Below the pieces are notes generated by a model. That model saw only the letters and a program-made list of their open reading frames with translations. It made no database searches and was not told where the DNA came from. A program made the translations under genes and the position numbers. DNA of 64,000 nucleotides from Alistipes sp. (lineage in GTDB: Bacteria > Bacteroidota > Bacteroidia > Bacteroidales > Rikenellaceae), in the NCBI GenBank assembly GCA_017937125.1, contig JAGBEH010000001.1:372001-436000 (forward strand). Reading direction: 5' to 3'. Position 1 is the first letter of the stretch. Each line of letters starts with the position of its first letter. This document shows positions 45,287 through 54,659 of this stretch, piece after piece.

Positions 45287-45421
45287 CGCGTGCGGAGACG
45301 TTTGATATTTTGCGATAAACTGCGGCTCTTTGAGCTGCGCGAGTCGCAGCTTCGCCCAGCGAAGGCTCGCAACTGAAGATGCTCGCCGTTCGCAAACGAA
45401 AATGAATATAAAGTAATAATT
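45287..45421. other. Palindrome-rich spacer before def
   Basis: 135 nt with several short inverted repeats (for example around 45320-45350 and 45355-45375). No perfect promoter is seen for def. It shares a CTGCGGCTCTT block with the hairpin at 47134-47155. Confidence 0.4.
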
Positions 45422-45967
45422 ATGATTTATCCTATTGTCATATACGGTTCGCCGATTTTGCGGCAGAAGTCCGAAAATATCTCTGCCGATTATCCCGAGT
45501 TGAAAAAACTCATAGACGATATGTTCCTGACGCTTTCCGAAGCCGAAGGCGTTGGTTTGGCGGCTCCGCAGATAGGCAAGAATATCCGCCTGTTCATCGT
45601 GGACTGTACGCCGTGGGGCGATGACGATCCGTCGCTGGCCGACTATAAACGCGTCTTCATCAATGCCGAGATTTACGAGCGAAGCGAACAGACGGGACTG
45701 TTCAACGAGGGCTGTCTCTCGCTGCCGGGGCTGCACGAGGATGTACGGCGCCCCGTAAGTATCCGTATGCGTTATTTGGACGAAAATTTCGTCGAGCACG
45801 ACGAGGAGTTCGACGGACTGCCCGCGCGTGTCATCCAGCACGAGTACGACCATATCGAAGGCGAAGTCTTTACCGATCATCTGTCGCCGTTGCGCCGGAA
45901 TCTGCTGCGCGGCAAACTCGTGAACCTTGCCAAAGGACGTTTCAGATGTTCGTATAAAACAAAATAA
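45422..45967 (+). CDS. def: Peptide deformylase
   Basis: Removes the formyl group from nascent N-formyl-Met. 181 residues. All three motifs are seen: GVGLAAPQIG (near 43), EGCLSLPG (near 100, metal Cys) and HEYDHIEG (near 140, two metal His and the catalytic Glu). Normal length for the type I/Bacteroidetes group. Confidence 0.96.
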   Translation: MIYPIVIYGSPILRQKSENISADYPELKKLIDDMFLTLSEAEGVGLAAPQIGKNIRLFIVDCTPWGDDDPSLADYKRVFINAEIYERSEQTGLFNEGCLSLPGLHEDVRRPVSIRMRYLDENFVEHDEEFDGLPARVIQHEYDHIEGEVFTDHLSPLRRNLLRGKLVNLAKGRFRCSYKTK

Positions 45968-46000
45968 TTCGTAAGGACGGATATTTAGTCGAAAAAGTAT

Positions 46001-46008
46001 TATTTTTG
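46001..46008 (+). promoter_or_regulatory. -7 box for the small barrel protein
   Basis: TATTTTTG, about 60 nt before the ATG at 46069. It overlaps the longer in-frame start, arguing against it. Confidence 0.65.
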
Positions 46009-46068
46009 TATCGCATAACCGAAAGTAAAAAGTTTCATTATATTTATAACCAAATTAAATTTACGATT

Positions 46069-46581
46069 ATGAAAAAGATTTTGCTTACATTGGCAGTATG
46101 TTTTTGCGCATTGAGCGTTTCGGCTCAGGAGTGGGCAGTCGGCGGACGTTTGGGTTCGGGCCTTCAGGCTCAGGGCGAGTACCGTTTTGCCAACAACAAC
46201 TATGTGGAAGCCCGTTTCGGTATGTCGTGGGCATATCCGAGCCTCGTTGCCGACTTCACGGCTTTGTATAACTGGAATGTCTGCACTATGGACTGGACGC
46301 CTTCGGCAGGCGAGTGGTTCTTCGACGCAGGCTGCGGTATCAATGTCGGCGGTCGCGAGCACTATGCTTTCGTAGGTGCGGCAGGCTGTGCCAAATTGGG
46401 TATCAAGTTCCATAAGGTTCCTCTCCGTCTTTCGTTCGACTGGACTCCCGCATTCGGCGCCGAGATCGCTTACTGGGGCAGCCAGACCGTCGGCGGTTAT
46501 AAGATCAAGGGCGGCAGCGCATCCGATTTCAACGAGCGCGGTCTGTGCAACCTCGGTATCTCCTGCGTTTACTGCTTCTAA
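46069..46581 (+). CDS. Small outer-membrane beta-barrel-like protein
   Basis: Start at 46069 (MKKILLTLAVCFCALSVSAQ) gives 170 residues with a clear signal peptide. The body alternates aromatic/hydrophobic strands (WAVGGRLGSGLQAQGEYRF, FRLSFDW-like) as in 8-strand barrels and ends in Phe. It is rich in Cys for such a protein (four in the mature part), possibly one or two disulfides. No precise family; similar in size to the protein at 61492 but not clearly homologous. Function unknown. Confidence 0.8.
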   Translation: MKKILLTLAVCFCALSVSAQEWAVGGRLGSGLQAQGEYRFANNNYVEARFGMSWAYPSLVADFTALYNWNVCTMDWTPSAGEWFFDAGCGINVGGREHYAFVGAAGCAKLGIKFHKVPLRLSFDWTPAFGAEIAYWGSQTVGGYKIKGGSASDFNERGLCNLGISCVYCF

Positions 46582-46605
46582 GCCTTGAGCGGCAACAGAT
46601 AATTG

Positions 46606-46639
46606 GCCGTCGGTGTCGAATGGATACCGACGGCTTTTT
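46606..46639 (+). terminator. Rho-independent terminator
   Basis: 9-bp stem (46606-46614 with 46626-46634) followed by TTTTT, directly after the barrel gene. Confidence 0.85.
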
Positions 46640-46673
46640 CTGTTTACGGGCAAACTCGAAATTCTTTTCTTTT

Positions 46674-46800
46674 GCCACCTTTTATCCGTAAAAGGTGGCG
46701 CCAAAACTCCCGCAACCGACGCACGCAGCGAGTGAGTTTTTTCGTAAACTTTCGTACCTTTTGTCCACAAAAGGTACCCAAAACTCCCGCACTGCGAACC
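46674..46800. repeat. Two-copy 80-bp repeat with inverted-repeat cores
   Basis: Two stem-loops 80 nt apart: 46674-46699 (GCCACCTTTTA with TAAAAGGTGGC) and 46754-46777 (GTACCTTTTG with CAAAAGGTAC). Each is followed by CAAAACTCCCGCA. The stems differ by paired, compensating changes (GGTGG versus GGTAC), so structure rather than sequence seems kept. Confidence 0.7.
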
Positions 46801-47225
46801 TCTTCGGGGTCTGTCGCTCGCTTTCGGGCTACGGACGCGTTCGCGGTTTTGTAAACAAAACGTCTCCTCCGCTTTTCCTCAATCTTCGCTCCGCCCTTTT
46901 CCCTCGAGTTTCGCGGTGCGGTTTATCTGAACCCGCGCTATCCGCGCGGGGGTTCTTTTGTTTATTACTTTTCTCTTCGCTCGCACCTGAAATAGCCACC
47001 CGAAATCTTCTCCGCATTCATCTTCTGCGGCTGCGGGGGTCGGCCTTCGGCCGAGCCGCATAAGATGCGCAATCCCGCAGGATTGCGAACGTTGTTTACA
47101 AAGTTTCTTTGCCGCAATATTTTTCGCGACAAAACTGCGGCTCTTAAGCCGCAGTCGGGAGCAAAATGAACAAAAGGAAAAAGAAATGCCGAAGTGGCGG
47201 ATAAAAGTTGCCCGATTGTAAATTT
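46801..47225. other. Structured non-coding spacer before tRNA-Arg
   Basis: About 420 nt without a credible gene. It contains an IR around 46847-46862 (GTTTTGTAAACAAAAC), a GC-rich hairpin at 46929-46955 followed by TTTTG, and a 9-bp hairpin at 47134-47155. The open frames here have no protein-like character. Confidence 0.5.
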
Positions 47226-47230
47226 TATAT

Positions 47231-47238
47231 TACATTTG
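47231..47238 (+). promoter_or_regulatory. -7 box for tRNA-Arg
   Basis: TACATTTG 16 nt before the tRNA. Confidence 0.65.
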
Positions 47239-47253
47239 TACGATTTTATTATC

Positions 47254-47327
47254 GGTTCCGTAGCTCAGTTGGATAGAGCAACAGCCTTCTAAGCTGTGGG
47301 TCGCGCGTTCGAACCGCGCCGGAATCA
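47254..47327 (+). tRNA. tRNA-Arg (TCT)
   Basis: 74 nt cloverleaf. The acceptor stem pairs 47254-47260 with 47320-47326 (one G-U), anticodon stem ACAGC/GCTGT with loop CTTCTAA gives TCT. The T arm holds GCGTTCGAACCGC. Discriminator A at 47327; CCA is not encoded. Confidence 0.96.
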
Positions 47328-47563
47328 CTTGTAAATGCGGCTTGGGTCGATGCGCACTGGCGTCGCGGTTCGGGTAATCGCCTTCGCATAAGACCGAGGC
47401 CATAAAACCGACCTGCAATGACCGACCCTGTTCTCCGTTCGCCGCTTCCCGCAAGTGCGCCCTGCCGTTGCGGCCGTACGCAGTTCATCCGTCGGTCGTT
47501 TTTCTCCCGAGATTCTTACGGCCGCGATTCGGAAATTCTCGTACGCACAAAAAACATCTTATT
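47328..47563. other. Spacer between tRNA-Arg and the first EEP gene
   Basis: About 235 nt. I see no TAnnTTTG promoter and no further RNA gene; the first EEP gene may use an unusual promoter. Confidence 0.35.
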
Positions 47564-49018
47564 ATGAAGAAGATATTGTTGTTCGCCGCATTCGCCATTG
47601 CGGTGCAGAGCGTGACGGCTGCGACCGATGCCGTTGCGAATGAAAAGAACGAGGCGTGTGCCCGTGCCGAAATGAGCATCGACGGCGGAGTTATGAAATT
47701 TGCCGTAGCAGGCGATGCCGAGCAGCTGCATGAATGCGTGACGACCCGCGCACTGTCGCATCTGGACGGTATCAGCGAGGTGGAGGTAACATTCCGTTTC
47801 CGCCGTCTCTCACGTTCGAGCGTCTGGTTCCACGTTTTCGACGCGGGCGTTATCCGCGAGTATGAACTCGACGGCGTGCGGCGTACGCTTACCGACCGCA
47901 ATTATCCGTATAAGGGAAGCCGCCAGGAGATGTTGCGTCTCGAGAACGGAGCGGCTCTCGCCGTTTCGGATAAGGAGCTGTGGCATACGGCGCGTGTGGT
48001 GGTCAGCGGCGTTACGCCACGTTCGTCTTTCAAGTGGAGCATCGAGCGTTACGGCAACAACGCGCCCGAAGGTTTCCGTTTCGGCGGCGCCGAAGCCCGC
48101 GTGCTGTCGAGCGTGCCGCGTGCGAAGACTTTGCGCGTCGTGGATTATAACATTCAGAACGGTATGTGGGCCGATCAGGGTAACGATTACGATAATTTCG
48201 TGGAATATATGAAATCCGTCGATGCCGATGTCGTCATCTTCTGCGAGGCGCAGTCGAACTACGTTACAGGGGAGGACCGCCGTATGCCCGAGCCGATTGC
48301 CGAGCGCTATCTGCCTGCGCACTGGGGCGAATTCGCGGCGCGCTGGGGACACGGCTATTGGGCGATAGGCGCCCATCAGGACAACCACCCCGTAGTCATA
48401 ACATCCAAATATCCCGTTACGCTCGTGCAGAAGCTGGGCGGCGACGAAGTGTCGCACGGCGGCATCCACGCGCAGGTTACCGTCGACGGGGAGCGCGTGA
48501 ATTTCGTCGGCTTCCACACCTATCCCGCGCATTACGGCCGCAATATACCCGAAAGCGAGAGGACGGAGAGTGCGCGCAGATTCGACGGCGAAAAGTTCCG
48601 TACGGAGGAGATGAAGATATTTATGGAGCGGACGATTCTCAATCCCGAGTATGCGGATGAAAAGAACTGGCTGATTATGGGCGACACCAATTGCCTCTCC
48701 CCGCTCGACGACCGCTATTTCGAGCACGGCAAGAGCAGCCCCCTGTATTGGGGACACACCTATATTCTCGAAAATACGCCCTGCATCGACATCGCCAAGC
48801 GCTATAATTGTCCCGAGGAGCGCGATGTGATGATTTCGACCATTCAGAACAAACGCCGCATCGATATTATGTACGGTACCGAGCCTATGATGGAGCGTGT
48901 AATAAGGGTGAAGACTCCCAAGGAGGGCTTTACGCGGGCGACGAAACGTGCGGGATTCCGCTTCCACGAGGGTTCGTCGGACCATCTGCCCGTAATCGTG
49001 GATTTCGAGTGGCACTGA
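47564..49018 (+). CDS. Secreted endonuclease/exonuclease/phosphatase (EEP) protein 1, short form
   Basis: First of three tandem paralogues. 484 residues with signal peptide MKKILLFAAFAIAVQSVTA. Residues ~60-185 match the jelly-roll-like segment before the EEP domain in the two longer paralogues (GVIREYELDGVRR; RFGGAEARVL), but their first ~300 residues are absent. The EEP core shows DYNIQNGMW (Asn196), CEAQ (metal Glu228), GAHQDNHPVVITSKYP, VGFHTYP (His318), MGDTNC (Asp374, Asn376) and SSDHLPV (Asp473, His474), a complete active site. EEP proteins cut phosphodiesters or phosphomonoesters; substrate unknown. Probably periplasmic or secreted. Confidence 0.88.
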   Translation: MKKILLFAAFAIAVQSVTAATDAVANEKNEACARAEMSIDGGVMKFAVAGDAEQLHECVTTRALSHLDGISEVEVTFRFRRLSRSSVWFHVFDAGVIREYELDGVRRTLTDRNYPYKGSRQEMLRLENGAALAVSDKELWHTARVVVSGVTPRSSFKWSIERYGNNAPEGFRFGGAEARVLSSVPRAKTLRVVDYNIQNGMWADQGNDYDNFVEYMKSVDADVVIFCEAQSNYVTGEDRRMPEPIAERYLPAHWGEFAARWGHGYWAIGAHQDNHPVVITSKYPVTLVQKLGGDEVSHGGIHAQVTVDGERVNFVGFHTYPAHYGRNIPESERTESARRFDGEKFRTEEMKIFMERTILNPEYADEKNWLIMGDTNCLSPLDDRYFEHGKSSPLYWGHTYILENTPCIDIAKRYNCPEERDVMISTIQNKRRIDIMYGTEPMMERVIRVKTPKEGFTRATKRAGFRFHEGSSDHLPVIVDFEWH

Positions 49019-49046
49019 ACAACTGAACAATCTAAACCTTGAACCG

Positions 49047-51440
49047 ATGAAAAAAACGTTTGCCCTGCTCTTGACGGCGACACTGCTGTCCGTCGAGACA
49101 TATGCCGCCTCCGAGCGTCTGGAGGTGGTCGTAGAATCGAATGCGGCTTTGAAAACGGCGCCGAATCTGGACAGATTGCAGGCCGATGAGAAGATAGATA
49201 TCAACGGCAAGTCGTATGTCGCCGTTACCGGTGCCGACGGTGTGTCGCGCGTGGATGTCGAGAGCGCAGGCGCCTACAGCGCCGCCCGTCCCGCCGATTG
49301 CTGGAGTACGGACGGCAACGGCGGCCGATATGTGCATCTCGTCCCTGCGCAGACCTACGGCGGCGAGGCGTTCGACAATATCTATATGCCTATGTTCGCG
49401 GCATCCGCCGCCGACGGCAGGCTGACGTTGAAGAGCGTCTGCGGCGTATTGAAGATTACACTCAAGGGCGATGCCGACGTGAACTGCATCAAGGTCGAGG
49501 ATAATGCGGGCGGCTGTCTTGCAGGGCGTTTCGAATACGATGCCGCAGCAGGAAAGGCCGTGTGCGGCGAACGTACGGCAGCGAACGCGGATGCTCTCGT
49601 CCTCGATTGCAGCAACGGCGGCAAAGGAGTCGGACTCACAGCCGCGGGCAGGGATTTTTACCTCGTTATGCCTGCGCGCGAGTATACCGAAGGCATTAAA
49701 ATATCCGTCACCGACCGCGCGCACCGTATTGAGGTCTACGTCTGTGCCGCTTTCGAAATAGGCGCAGGACGGGTTACGGCACTCAAACCGCTGGTATTCG
49801 AGCCGGATGTCGATCTGGTATTCGCCGAACATTTCGACAACTTCGTTTATGGCGGCGATCGTGTCGGCGGCAAGGATTGCGGCGGATTCTCGCCCGTGAA
49901 AAACGGCGCGGAGATAAACTCCCGTTTCGACGGTACGGAGCGTGCCGTGTACGGCGTAGGTTTCGACAAAGCGGGTTCGGGGTACTTGCAGAGCGACCAT
50001 ACCGTGAAGCTCGGTGCGAACCCGACTATGGGACGCGATTATTTAGCCAACCGCAATGTCGCGGACTGGAATATGATGTTCCGCGCTCAGGAGTATCGTG
50101 GATTCATAGGCGTGGGAGTGAAGGACAACACGCGCGGCATAGTCGAGATACCTGCGCTCGCTTCGCTCGACGGGCTGTGCGACATAGAGGTATCGTTCAA
50201 GGTATGCGTGCAGACCAATGCCAATTCCTGTGTGATGTTCTCGGCAAGCAATGTCGGCGTGATCAGGGAGTATTGGCTCGACGGCATACGCCATACGCTT
50301 CAGAATACCAACTACCCGTATATGGGCAACGACACCGAGTGCATCCGTCTGCGTAACGGGGCTGTTGCCGTGCCGCGCGACGACAAGGCGCCCAAGAAGT
50401 GGCATACCGTGCGGCTCGTTATAGGCGGGGCTACGGCTGCAACGACGCTCAAGTGGACATCCGAACAGTTCAGCCCGAAATATATCAACGGCTTCTATCT
50501 CGACGACATAGAGGTGCGCCTGCTGAGGAGCGTACCCCGCTCGAAGATCCTGCGCGTGATGGACTACAATATCCAGAACGGTATGTGGGCAGACGAGCCG
50601 AACAATTACGATAATTTCGTGGAATATGTCAAAACGGTCGATCCCGATATATGCGTGTTCTGCGAGGCGCAGACCATATACTATCCCGCGACCCACGATA
50701 AGTGCAAACCCGAGGAGCGTTACCTGCCCGACCATTGGGGCGAATTGGCCGCACGCTTCGGCCATAACTACTGGGGTATCGGCGCTCATCAGGACAACCA
50801 TCCCGTAGTCATCACGTCCAAATACCCGATAACGGTGGTGCGTAAGTTGGGCGGCGAGGACATATGGCACGGTGGAGTGTATGCCCGTGTCGAGGTGGAC
50901 GGCGAATATGTCAATATCGTGGGCTTCCACCCGTGGCCGTTCGGCTATGCCCGCGATGTTATGAAGAACGGCACGGAGGCGAGACGCAGGAGCACGGAGG
51001 CTTTCGGCGGCGATATGTACCGCCTGTATGAAATGAAATATTTCATCGACAGTACGATACTCGATCCCGAATATGCGGGCGAGAAGAACTGGCTGATTAT
51101 GGGCGATACGAACTGTCCTTCGCCCCTCGACGATGCCCTTTACGAGCACGGTCTCGAAAGTCCCCGATATGCCGGCAACCGCTATATACTGGAGAACACG
51201 CCCTGCCGCGATATTGTCAAGACGTACTGCAATACGGACAAGCGCGATGTCGTGCCTTTCACGACGCACAGCCACGGCCGCATAGACATTATGTACGGCA
51301 CCGAGTCGATGATGCGGCGCGTAATCAGCGCCAAAAGCCCGAATGCAGGCTTTACGAGGGCGAAGTACAACAGTAAAATGAGATTTTACGACGGCTCGTC
51401 GGACCATCTGCCCGTGATAGTCGATTTCGAATGGCGATAA
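49047..51440 (+). CDS. Secreted EEP protein 2, long form
   Basis: 797 residues, 28 nt after paralogue 1. Signal peptide (LLLTATLLSVETYA region), then an N-terminal region (~20-250) with a plain VCGVLKITLKGDADVNCIKVEDN strand set, a middle region starting DLVFAEHFDNFVYGGDRVGGKDC, the jelly-roll-like part (GVIREYWLDGIRHTL), and the C-terminal EEP domain. Active-site set complete: YNIQNGMW, FCEAQ, GAHQDNHPVVITSKYP, VGFHPWP, MGDTNC, SSDHLPV. The extra N-terminal module may bind the substrate or the cell surface. Strong similarity to paralogue 3. Confidence 0.88.
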   Translation: MKKTFALLLTATLLSVETYAASERLEVVVESNAALKTAPNLDRLQADEKIDINGKSYVAVTGADGVSRVDVESAGAYSAARPADCWSTDGNGGRYVHLVPAQTYGGEAFDNIYMPMFAASAADGRLTLKSVCGVLKITLKGDADVNCIKVEDNAGGCLAGRFEYDAAAGKAVCGERTAANADALVLDCSNGGKGVGLTAAGRDFYLVMPAREYTEGIKISVTDRAHRIEVYVCAAFEIGAGRVTALKPLVFEPDVDLVFAEHFDNFVYGGDRVGGKDCGGFSPVKNGAEINSRFDGTERAVYGVGFDKAGSGYLQSDHTVKLGANPTMGRDYLANRNVADWNMMFRAQEYRGFIGVGVKDNTRGIVEIPALASLDGLCDIEVSFKVCVQTNANSCVMFSASNVGVIREYWLDGIRHTLQNTNYPYMGNDTECIRLRNGAVAVPRDDKAPKKWHTVRLVIGGATAATTLKWTSEQFSPKYINGFYLDDIEVRLLRSVPRSKILRVMDYNIQNGMWADEPNNYDNFVEYVKTVDPDICVFCEAQTIYYPATHDKCKPEERYLPDHWGELAARFGHNYWGIGAHQDNHPVVITSKYPITVVRKLGGEDIWHGGVYARVEVDGEYVNIVGFHPWPFGYARDVMKNGTEARRRSTEAFGGDMYRLYEMKYFIDSTILDPEYAGEKNWLIMGDTNCPSPLDDALYEHGLESPRYAGNRYILENTPCRDIVKTYCNTDKRDVVPFTTHSHGRIDIMYGTESMMRRVISAKSPNAGFTRAKYNSKMRFYDGSSDHLPVIVDFEWR

Positions 51441-51468
51441 TGTCAATCATCTAATTCTACATCCTAAT

Positions 51469-53889
51469 ATGAAAAAGTTATTATTGATTCTTTTGGCGGC
51501 AGCCGTATCCTCCGTCGGGTCGCAGGCGGCGAAGCCCGTAAAACTTATCGTGGAGACCGCCTCCGAACAGCTGCTCCCCGGCGACAAAATCAAGGTGAAC
51601 GGTAAGGAAACCGATCTGGCGTTCAATAAGAAGGGAGTATGCTATGTCGAGGTCGAAGCCAGTGCCGACGGCAGGTATTCGGCTGCTTATCCTGCCGACT
51701 GCGCGTTTATCGACAACCCGACCGACAGCCATATGCGTCTCGTACCGATGCAGGTGTATAAGGCGGGTGCGGCGGCTCGGGAGTATATGCCTATGTATGC
51801 CGCGGAGGCTGCGGACGGCAAGCTGTCGATGAAAAACCTGTGCGGCGTGTTGAAGATTACGCTCAAGGGCGATGCCTGCATAAACTGCATAAAGGTCGAA
51901 GACAATTCGGGAGCCTATCTCTCGGGATACTTCAATTATGATGCGGCGGCCGGTAAGCTCGTTTGCCGTCCCAAGACGGCTGCGGGCGTCGGATTTGCGG
52001 TGCTTGATTGCAGCAACGGCGGCAAGGGCGTTGAACTCGACGGGCGGGGCACTGATTTTTATATCGTGATGCCTGCGCGCAACTATCCCGACGGCCTTAC
52101 CGTATCGGTTACCGACCGTGCGCACCGTATGTCCGTATACGACCTGAAGCATCCCTTGGAAATTACTCGGGATGCCGTCGCGGCACTGCCTGCATTGGAA
52201 TACAAGCCTGCGGACGACCTCGTATTCGCCGAGCATTTCGATAATTTCGTGTATGGCGGCAACCGTGTCGGCGGCAAGCATTGCAAGGGATTCGGCCCCG
52301 TGAAGACCAACGGTGCCGTAAATTATCTTTACGACGGTACGGAGCGTGCCGTGTATCTGTCCGAATTCGGGAGCGCCGGTTCGACGTATATTCAGGATGA
52401 CTATACCGTAAGCCTGCGCGAAGCGCCGGTTATGAGCCGTAAATATCTGAACAATCGCAATATCGCCGATTGGAATATGATGTTCCGCGCCCAGGAATAC
52501 CAGGGATTCATAGGCGTGGGCGTGAAGGACAATACGCGCGGTATCGTCGCTACTCCCGCCTTGTCGGGACTCGACGGGCTGTGCGACATCGAGGTTACGT
52601 TCAAGGTATCGTTGCAGGCGAAGGCTACCTCATGCGTACTGTGCGAGGTGATGAATGCTGGTATAGTCAAGGAGTATTACATAGACGGCATACGTCGCTC
52701 GTTCAGCAATATAAACTACCCGTTCGTCGCCAGCAACAGAGAGCGCATCCGCATCAAGAACGGTGCGATTCCCGTTCCCAAGACCGAGGAGGAGAGCAAA
52801 CCGTGGCATACGGTCAGGTTAGTCATCGGCGGCGCCACATCGGATACCAGACTGCAATGGCTCTCCGAGCAGTCGAGCGGTAACTACGTGAACGGCTTTT
52901 TCCTCGACGACATAGAGGTGCGCCTGCTGAGGAGCGTTCCCCGCTCGAAGATCCTGCGCGTGATGGATTACAATATCCAGAACGGTATGTGGGCGGATCA
53001 GCAGAACAATTACGACAATTTCGTCGAATATATGAAGTCGGCAGACCCCGACATCGCGATTTTCTGCGAGGCGCAGACGATATATTACAACGGCACGAAC
53101 AAGCATATGAAGAGGGCGGAGCAGTATCTCCCCTACAAATATAAGGACTATCAGCGCGGCGTCGATCCGAATATGGAGCCTGAAGGCTGGATCGAACTGG
53201 CGGCACGCTGGGGACATACGTTCGTGAAGGTGGGCGCCCATCAGGACAACTATCCCGTAGTCATCACGTCGAAATACCCCATAACGTTTACGCAGAAGCT
53301 GGGCGGCCCCGAGGTGTCGCACGGAGGCCTGCACGCTCAGGTGTCGGTCGATGGCGAAACGGTCAATCTGGTCGGTTTCCATACGTGGCCGCAGGCGTGG
53401 CGCAAGAGCGCTAAGACACCTGCCGAGCGCGAGCAGAGCAAACTCGAACACGGCGGCGACAAGACGCGCGAAGACGAGTTCCGTATTTTTATGGAGCGCA
53501 CGATTCTCAATCCCGAATATGCTGGCGAGAAGAACTGGCTCATAATGGGCGATATGAACTGCGCTACGCCGCTGGACGACGGGTTCCACGATCTGGGTGT
53601 CGATAATCCCCGTTATCTGGGACAGAAATATATGCTCGAAAATGTTCCCGCATTCGATCTGGTGAAGGTCTACAATACGTTCGATCGCCGCGATGTGATC
53701 ATCCCGTCCACTCAGGGCTGGGGGCGTATCGACCTGATGTACGGCTCCGAACCGATGATGAAGCGTATGATTAAGGCCAAGAGCCCGAAAGAGGGCTTCA
53801 CGCTCGGCAAGTGGAACAAGGATACGCGGTTCTTCGACAAGTCGTCGGACCACCTGCCCGTGATCGTAGATTTCGAGTGGCGTAAATAA
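51469..53889 (+). CDS. Secreted EEP protein 3, long form
   Basis: 806 residues, 28 nt after paralogue 2 and same architecture: signal peptide, N-terminal module with CGVLKITLKGDACINCIKVEDN, the LVFAEHFDNFVYGGNRVGGKHC middle module, jelly-roll part (GIVKEYYIDGIRRSF), EEP domain. An insert of about 25 residues near YLPYKYKDYQRGVDPNMEPEG distinguishes it from the others. The metal loop reads MGDMNCATP instead of MGDTNC, keeping Asp and Asn. Ends in a strong terminator, so the three genes form one operon. Confidence 0.88.
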   Translation: MKKLLLILLAAAVSSVGSQAAKPVKLIVETASEQLLPGDKIKVNGKETDLAFNKKGVCYVEVEASADGRYSAAYPADCAFIDNPTDSHMRLVPMQVYKAGAAAREYMPMYAAEAADGKLSMKNLCGVLKITLKGDACINCIKVEDNSGAYLSGYFNYDAAAGKLVCRPKTAAGVGFAVLDCSNGGKGVELDGRGTDFYIVMPARNYPDGLTVSVTDRAHRMSVYDLKHPLEITRDAVAALPALEYKPADDLVFAEHFDNFVYGGNRVGGKHCKGFGPVKTNGAVNYLYDGTERAVYLSEFGSAGSTYIQDDYTVSLREAPVMSRKYLNNRNIADWNMMFRAQEYQGFIGVGVKDNTRGIVATPALSGLDGLCDIEVTFKVSLQAKATSCVLCEVMNAGIVKEYYIDGIRRSFSNINYPFVASNRERIRIKNGAIPVPKTEEESKPWHTVRLVIGGATSDTRLQWLSEQSSGNYVNGFFLDDIEVRLLRSVPRSKILRVMDYNIQNGMWADQQNNYDNFVEYMKSADPDIAIFCEAQTIYYNGTNKHMKRAEQYLPYKYKDYQRGVDPNMEPEGWIELAARWGHTFVKVGAHQDNYPVVITSKYPITFTQKLGGPEVSHGGLHAQVSVDGETVNLVGFHTWPQAWRKSAKTPAEREQSKLEHGGDKTREDEFRIFMERTILNPEYAGEKNWLIMGDMNCATPLDDGFHDLGVDNPRYLGQKYMLENVPAFDLVKVYNTFDRRDVIIPSTQGWGRIDLMYGSEPMMKRMIKAKSPKEGFTLGKWNKDTRFFDKSSDHLPVIVDFEWRK

Positions 53890-53893
53890 TCCT

Positions 53894-53923
53894 CGTCGGG
53901 GCCCGCATTTGCGGGCCCCGACG
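53894..53923 (+). terminator. Terminator of the EEP operon
   Basis: 14-bp perfect GC-rich stem (53894-53907 with 53910-53923), loop 2 nt; no T run. Confidence 0.7.
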
Positions 53924-53974
53924 TACGATAACCGCCCCGAGTGCGATAAACGGTGAAAAAAGCGTCGGTTTTCA

Positions 53975-54004
53975 TTGCAGTTTGCCGATTTATTACTATC
54001 TTCG
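53975..54004 (+). promoter_or_regulatory. Possible promoter for rpsP
   Basis: TTG 53975-53977, 19-nt spacer, TATCTTCG 53997-54004 (one mismatch from TATCTTTG). Confidence 0.5.
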
Positions 54005-54065
54005 CGCACTCGAATGCCCGAAAGGGAGAGCGTTTAACTAATTATTAACTAAATTTTATAGCGAA

Positions 54066-54608
54066 ATGGCTGTTAAAATTCGTCTGGCACGTCATGGTAA
54101 GAAGGGTTATGCTTTCTATCATATCGTTGCCGCAGATAGCAGAGCGCCACGTGATGGTAAATTCATCGAGAAGTTGGGTACCTACAATCCCAATACGAAT
54201 CCTGCTACGATCGACTTGAGCTTCGACAGAGCTCTTGATTGGTTACAGAAAGGCGCACAACCCACCGATACTTGTCGGGCAATACTTTCGTACAAGGGTG
54301 TCCTGTATAAGAAGCACCTGCTCGGAGGCGTAGCCAAGGGCGCGTTCTCGGAGAGCGAAGCCGAAGCCAAGTTCAACAAGTGGCTCGGTGAAAAAGAGGG
54401 CAAGGTTGCCGCGAAAGTGAATAAACTCGCAGGCGATGCCAAGTCGGCCGAGAAGGCACGTCTTGCCGCTGAGGCCAAGGTTGCCGAGGAGCGCGCAAAG
54501 GCGATAGCCGAGAAGAAGGCCGCGGCAGAGGCTGAAGCCGCAGCCGCTCAGGCTGAGGAGCAGTCCTCTGAGGAAGCTGCGGAAGCTCCCGCAGAAGCCG
54601 CAGAGTAA
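54066..54608 (+). CDS. rpsP: 30S ribosomal protein S16 with Ala/Glu-rich tail
   Basis: 180 residues. The S16 fold is in the first ~80 ([35 protein letters not shown]). A C-terminal tail of ~65 residues is Ala/Glu/Lys-rich and likely helical, as is usual in Bacteroidetes S16. Followed by a terminator; rimM lies 260 nt downstream, keeping the rpsP-rimM neighbourhood. Confidence 0.97.
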   Translation: MAVKIRLARHGKKGYAFYHIVAADSRAPRDGKFIEKLGTYNPNTNPATIDLSFDRALDWLQKGAQPTDTCRAILSYKGVLYKKHLLGGVAKGAFSESEAEAKFNKWLGEKEGKVAAKVNKLAGDAKSAEKARLAAEAKVAEERAKAIAEKKAAAEAEAAAAQAEEQSSEEAAEAPAEAAE

Positions 54609-54632
54609 TCGGCCGCGAGGCTAACGAACTCG

Positions 54633-54659
54633 ATCCCCCTCGCAAAAGGGGGATTTTTT
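54633..54659 (+). terminator. Rho-independent terminator after rpsP
   Basis: 8-bp stem (54633-54640 with 54647-54654) followed by TTTTT. Confidence 0.9.

Noticed and set aside
46695..47063. 122-residue frame in the spacer before tRNA-Arg
   Set aside because: It runs through hairpins and repeat units, has Ser/Leu/Arg-rich composition and no promoter; likely chance.
49032..50000. Long antisense frames in the EEP cluster
   Set aside because: Occur on the opposite strand of all three paralogues at the same place, as expected from shared codon bias rather than real genes.
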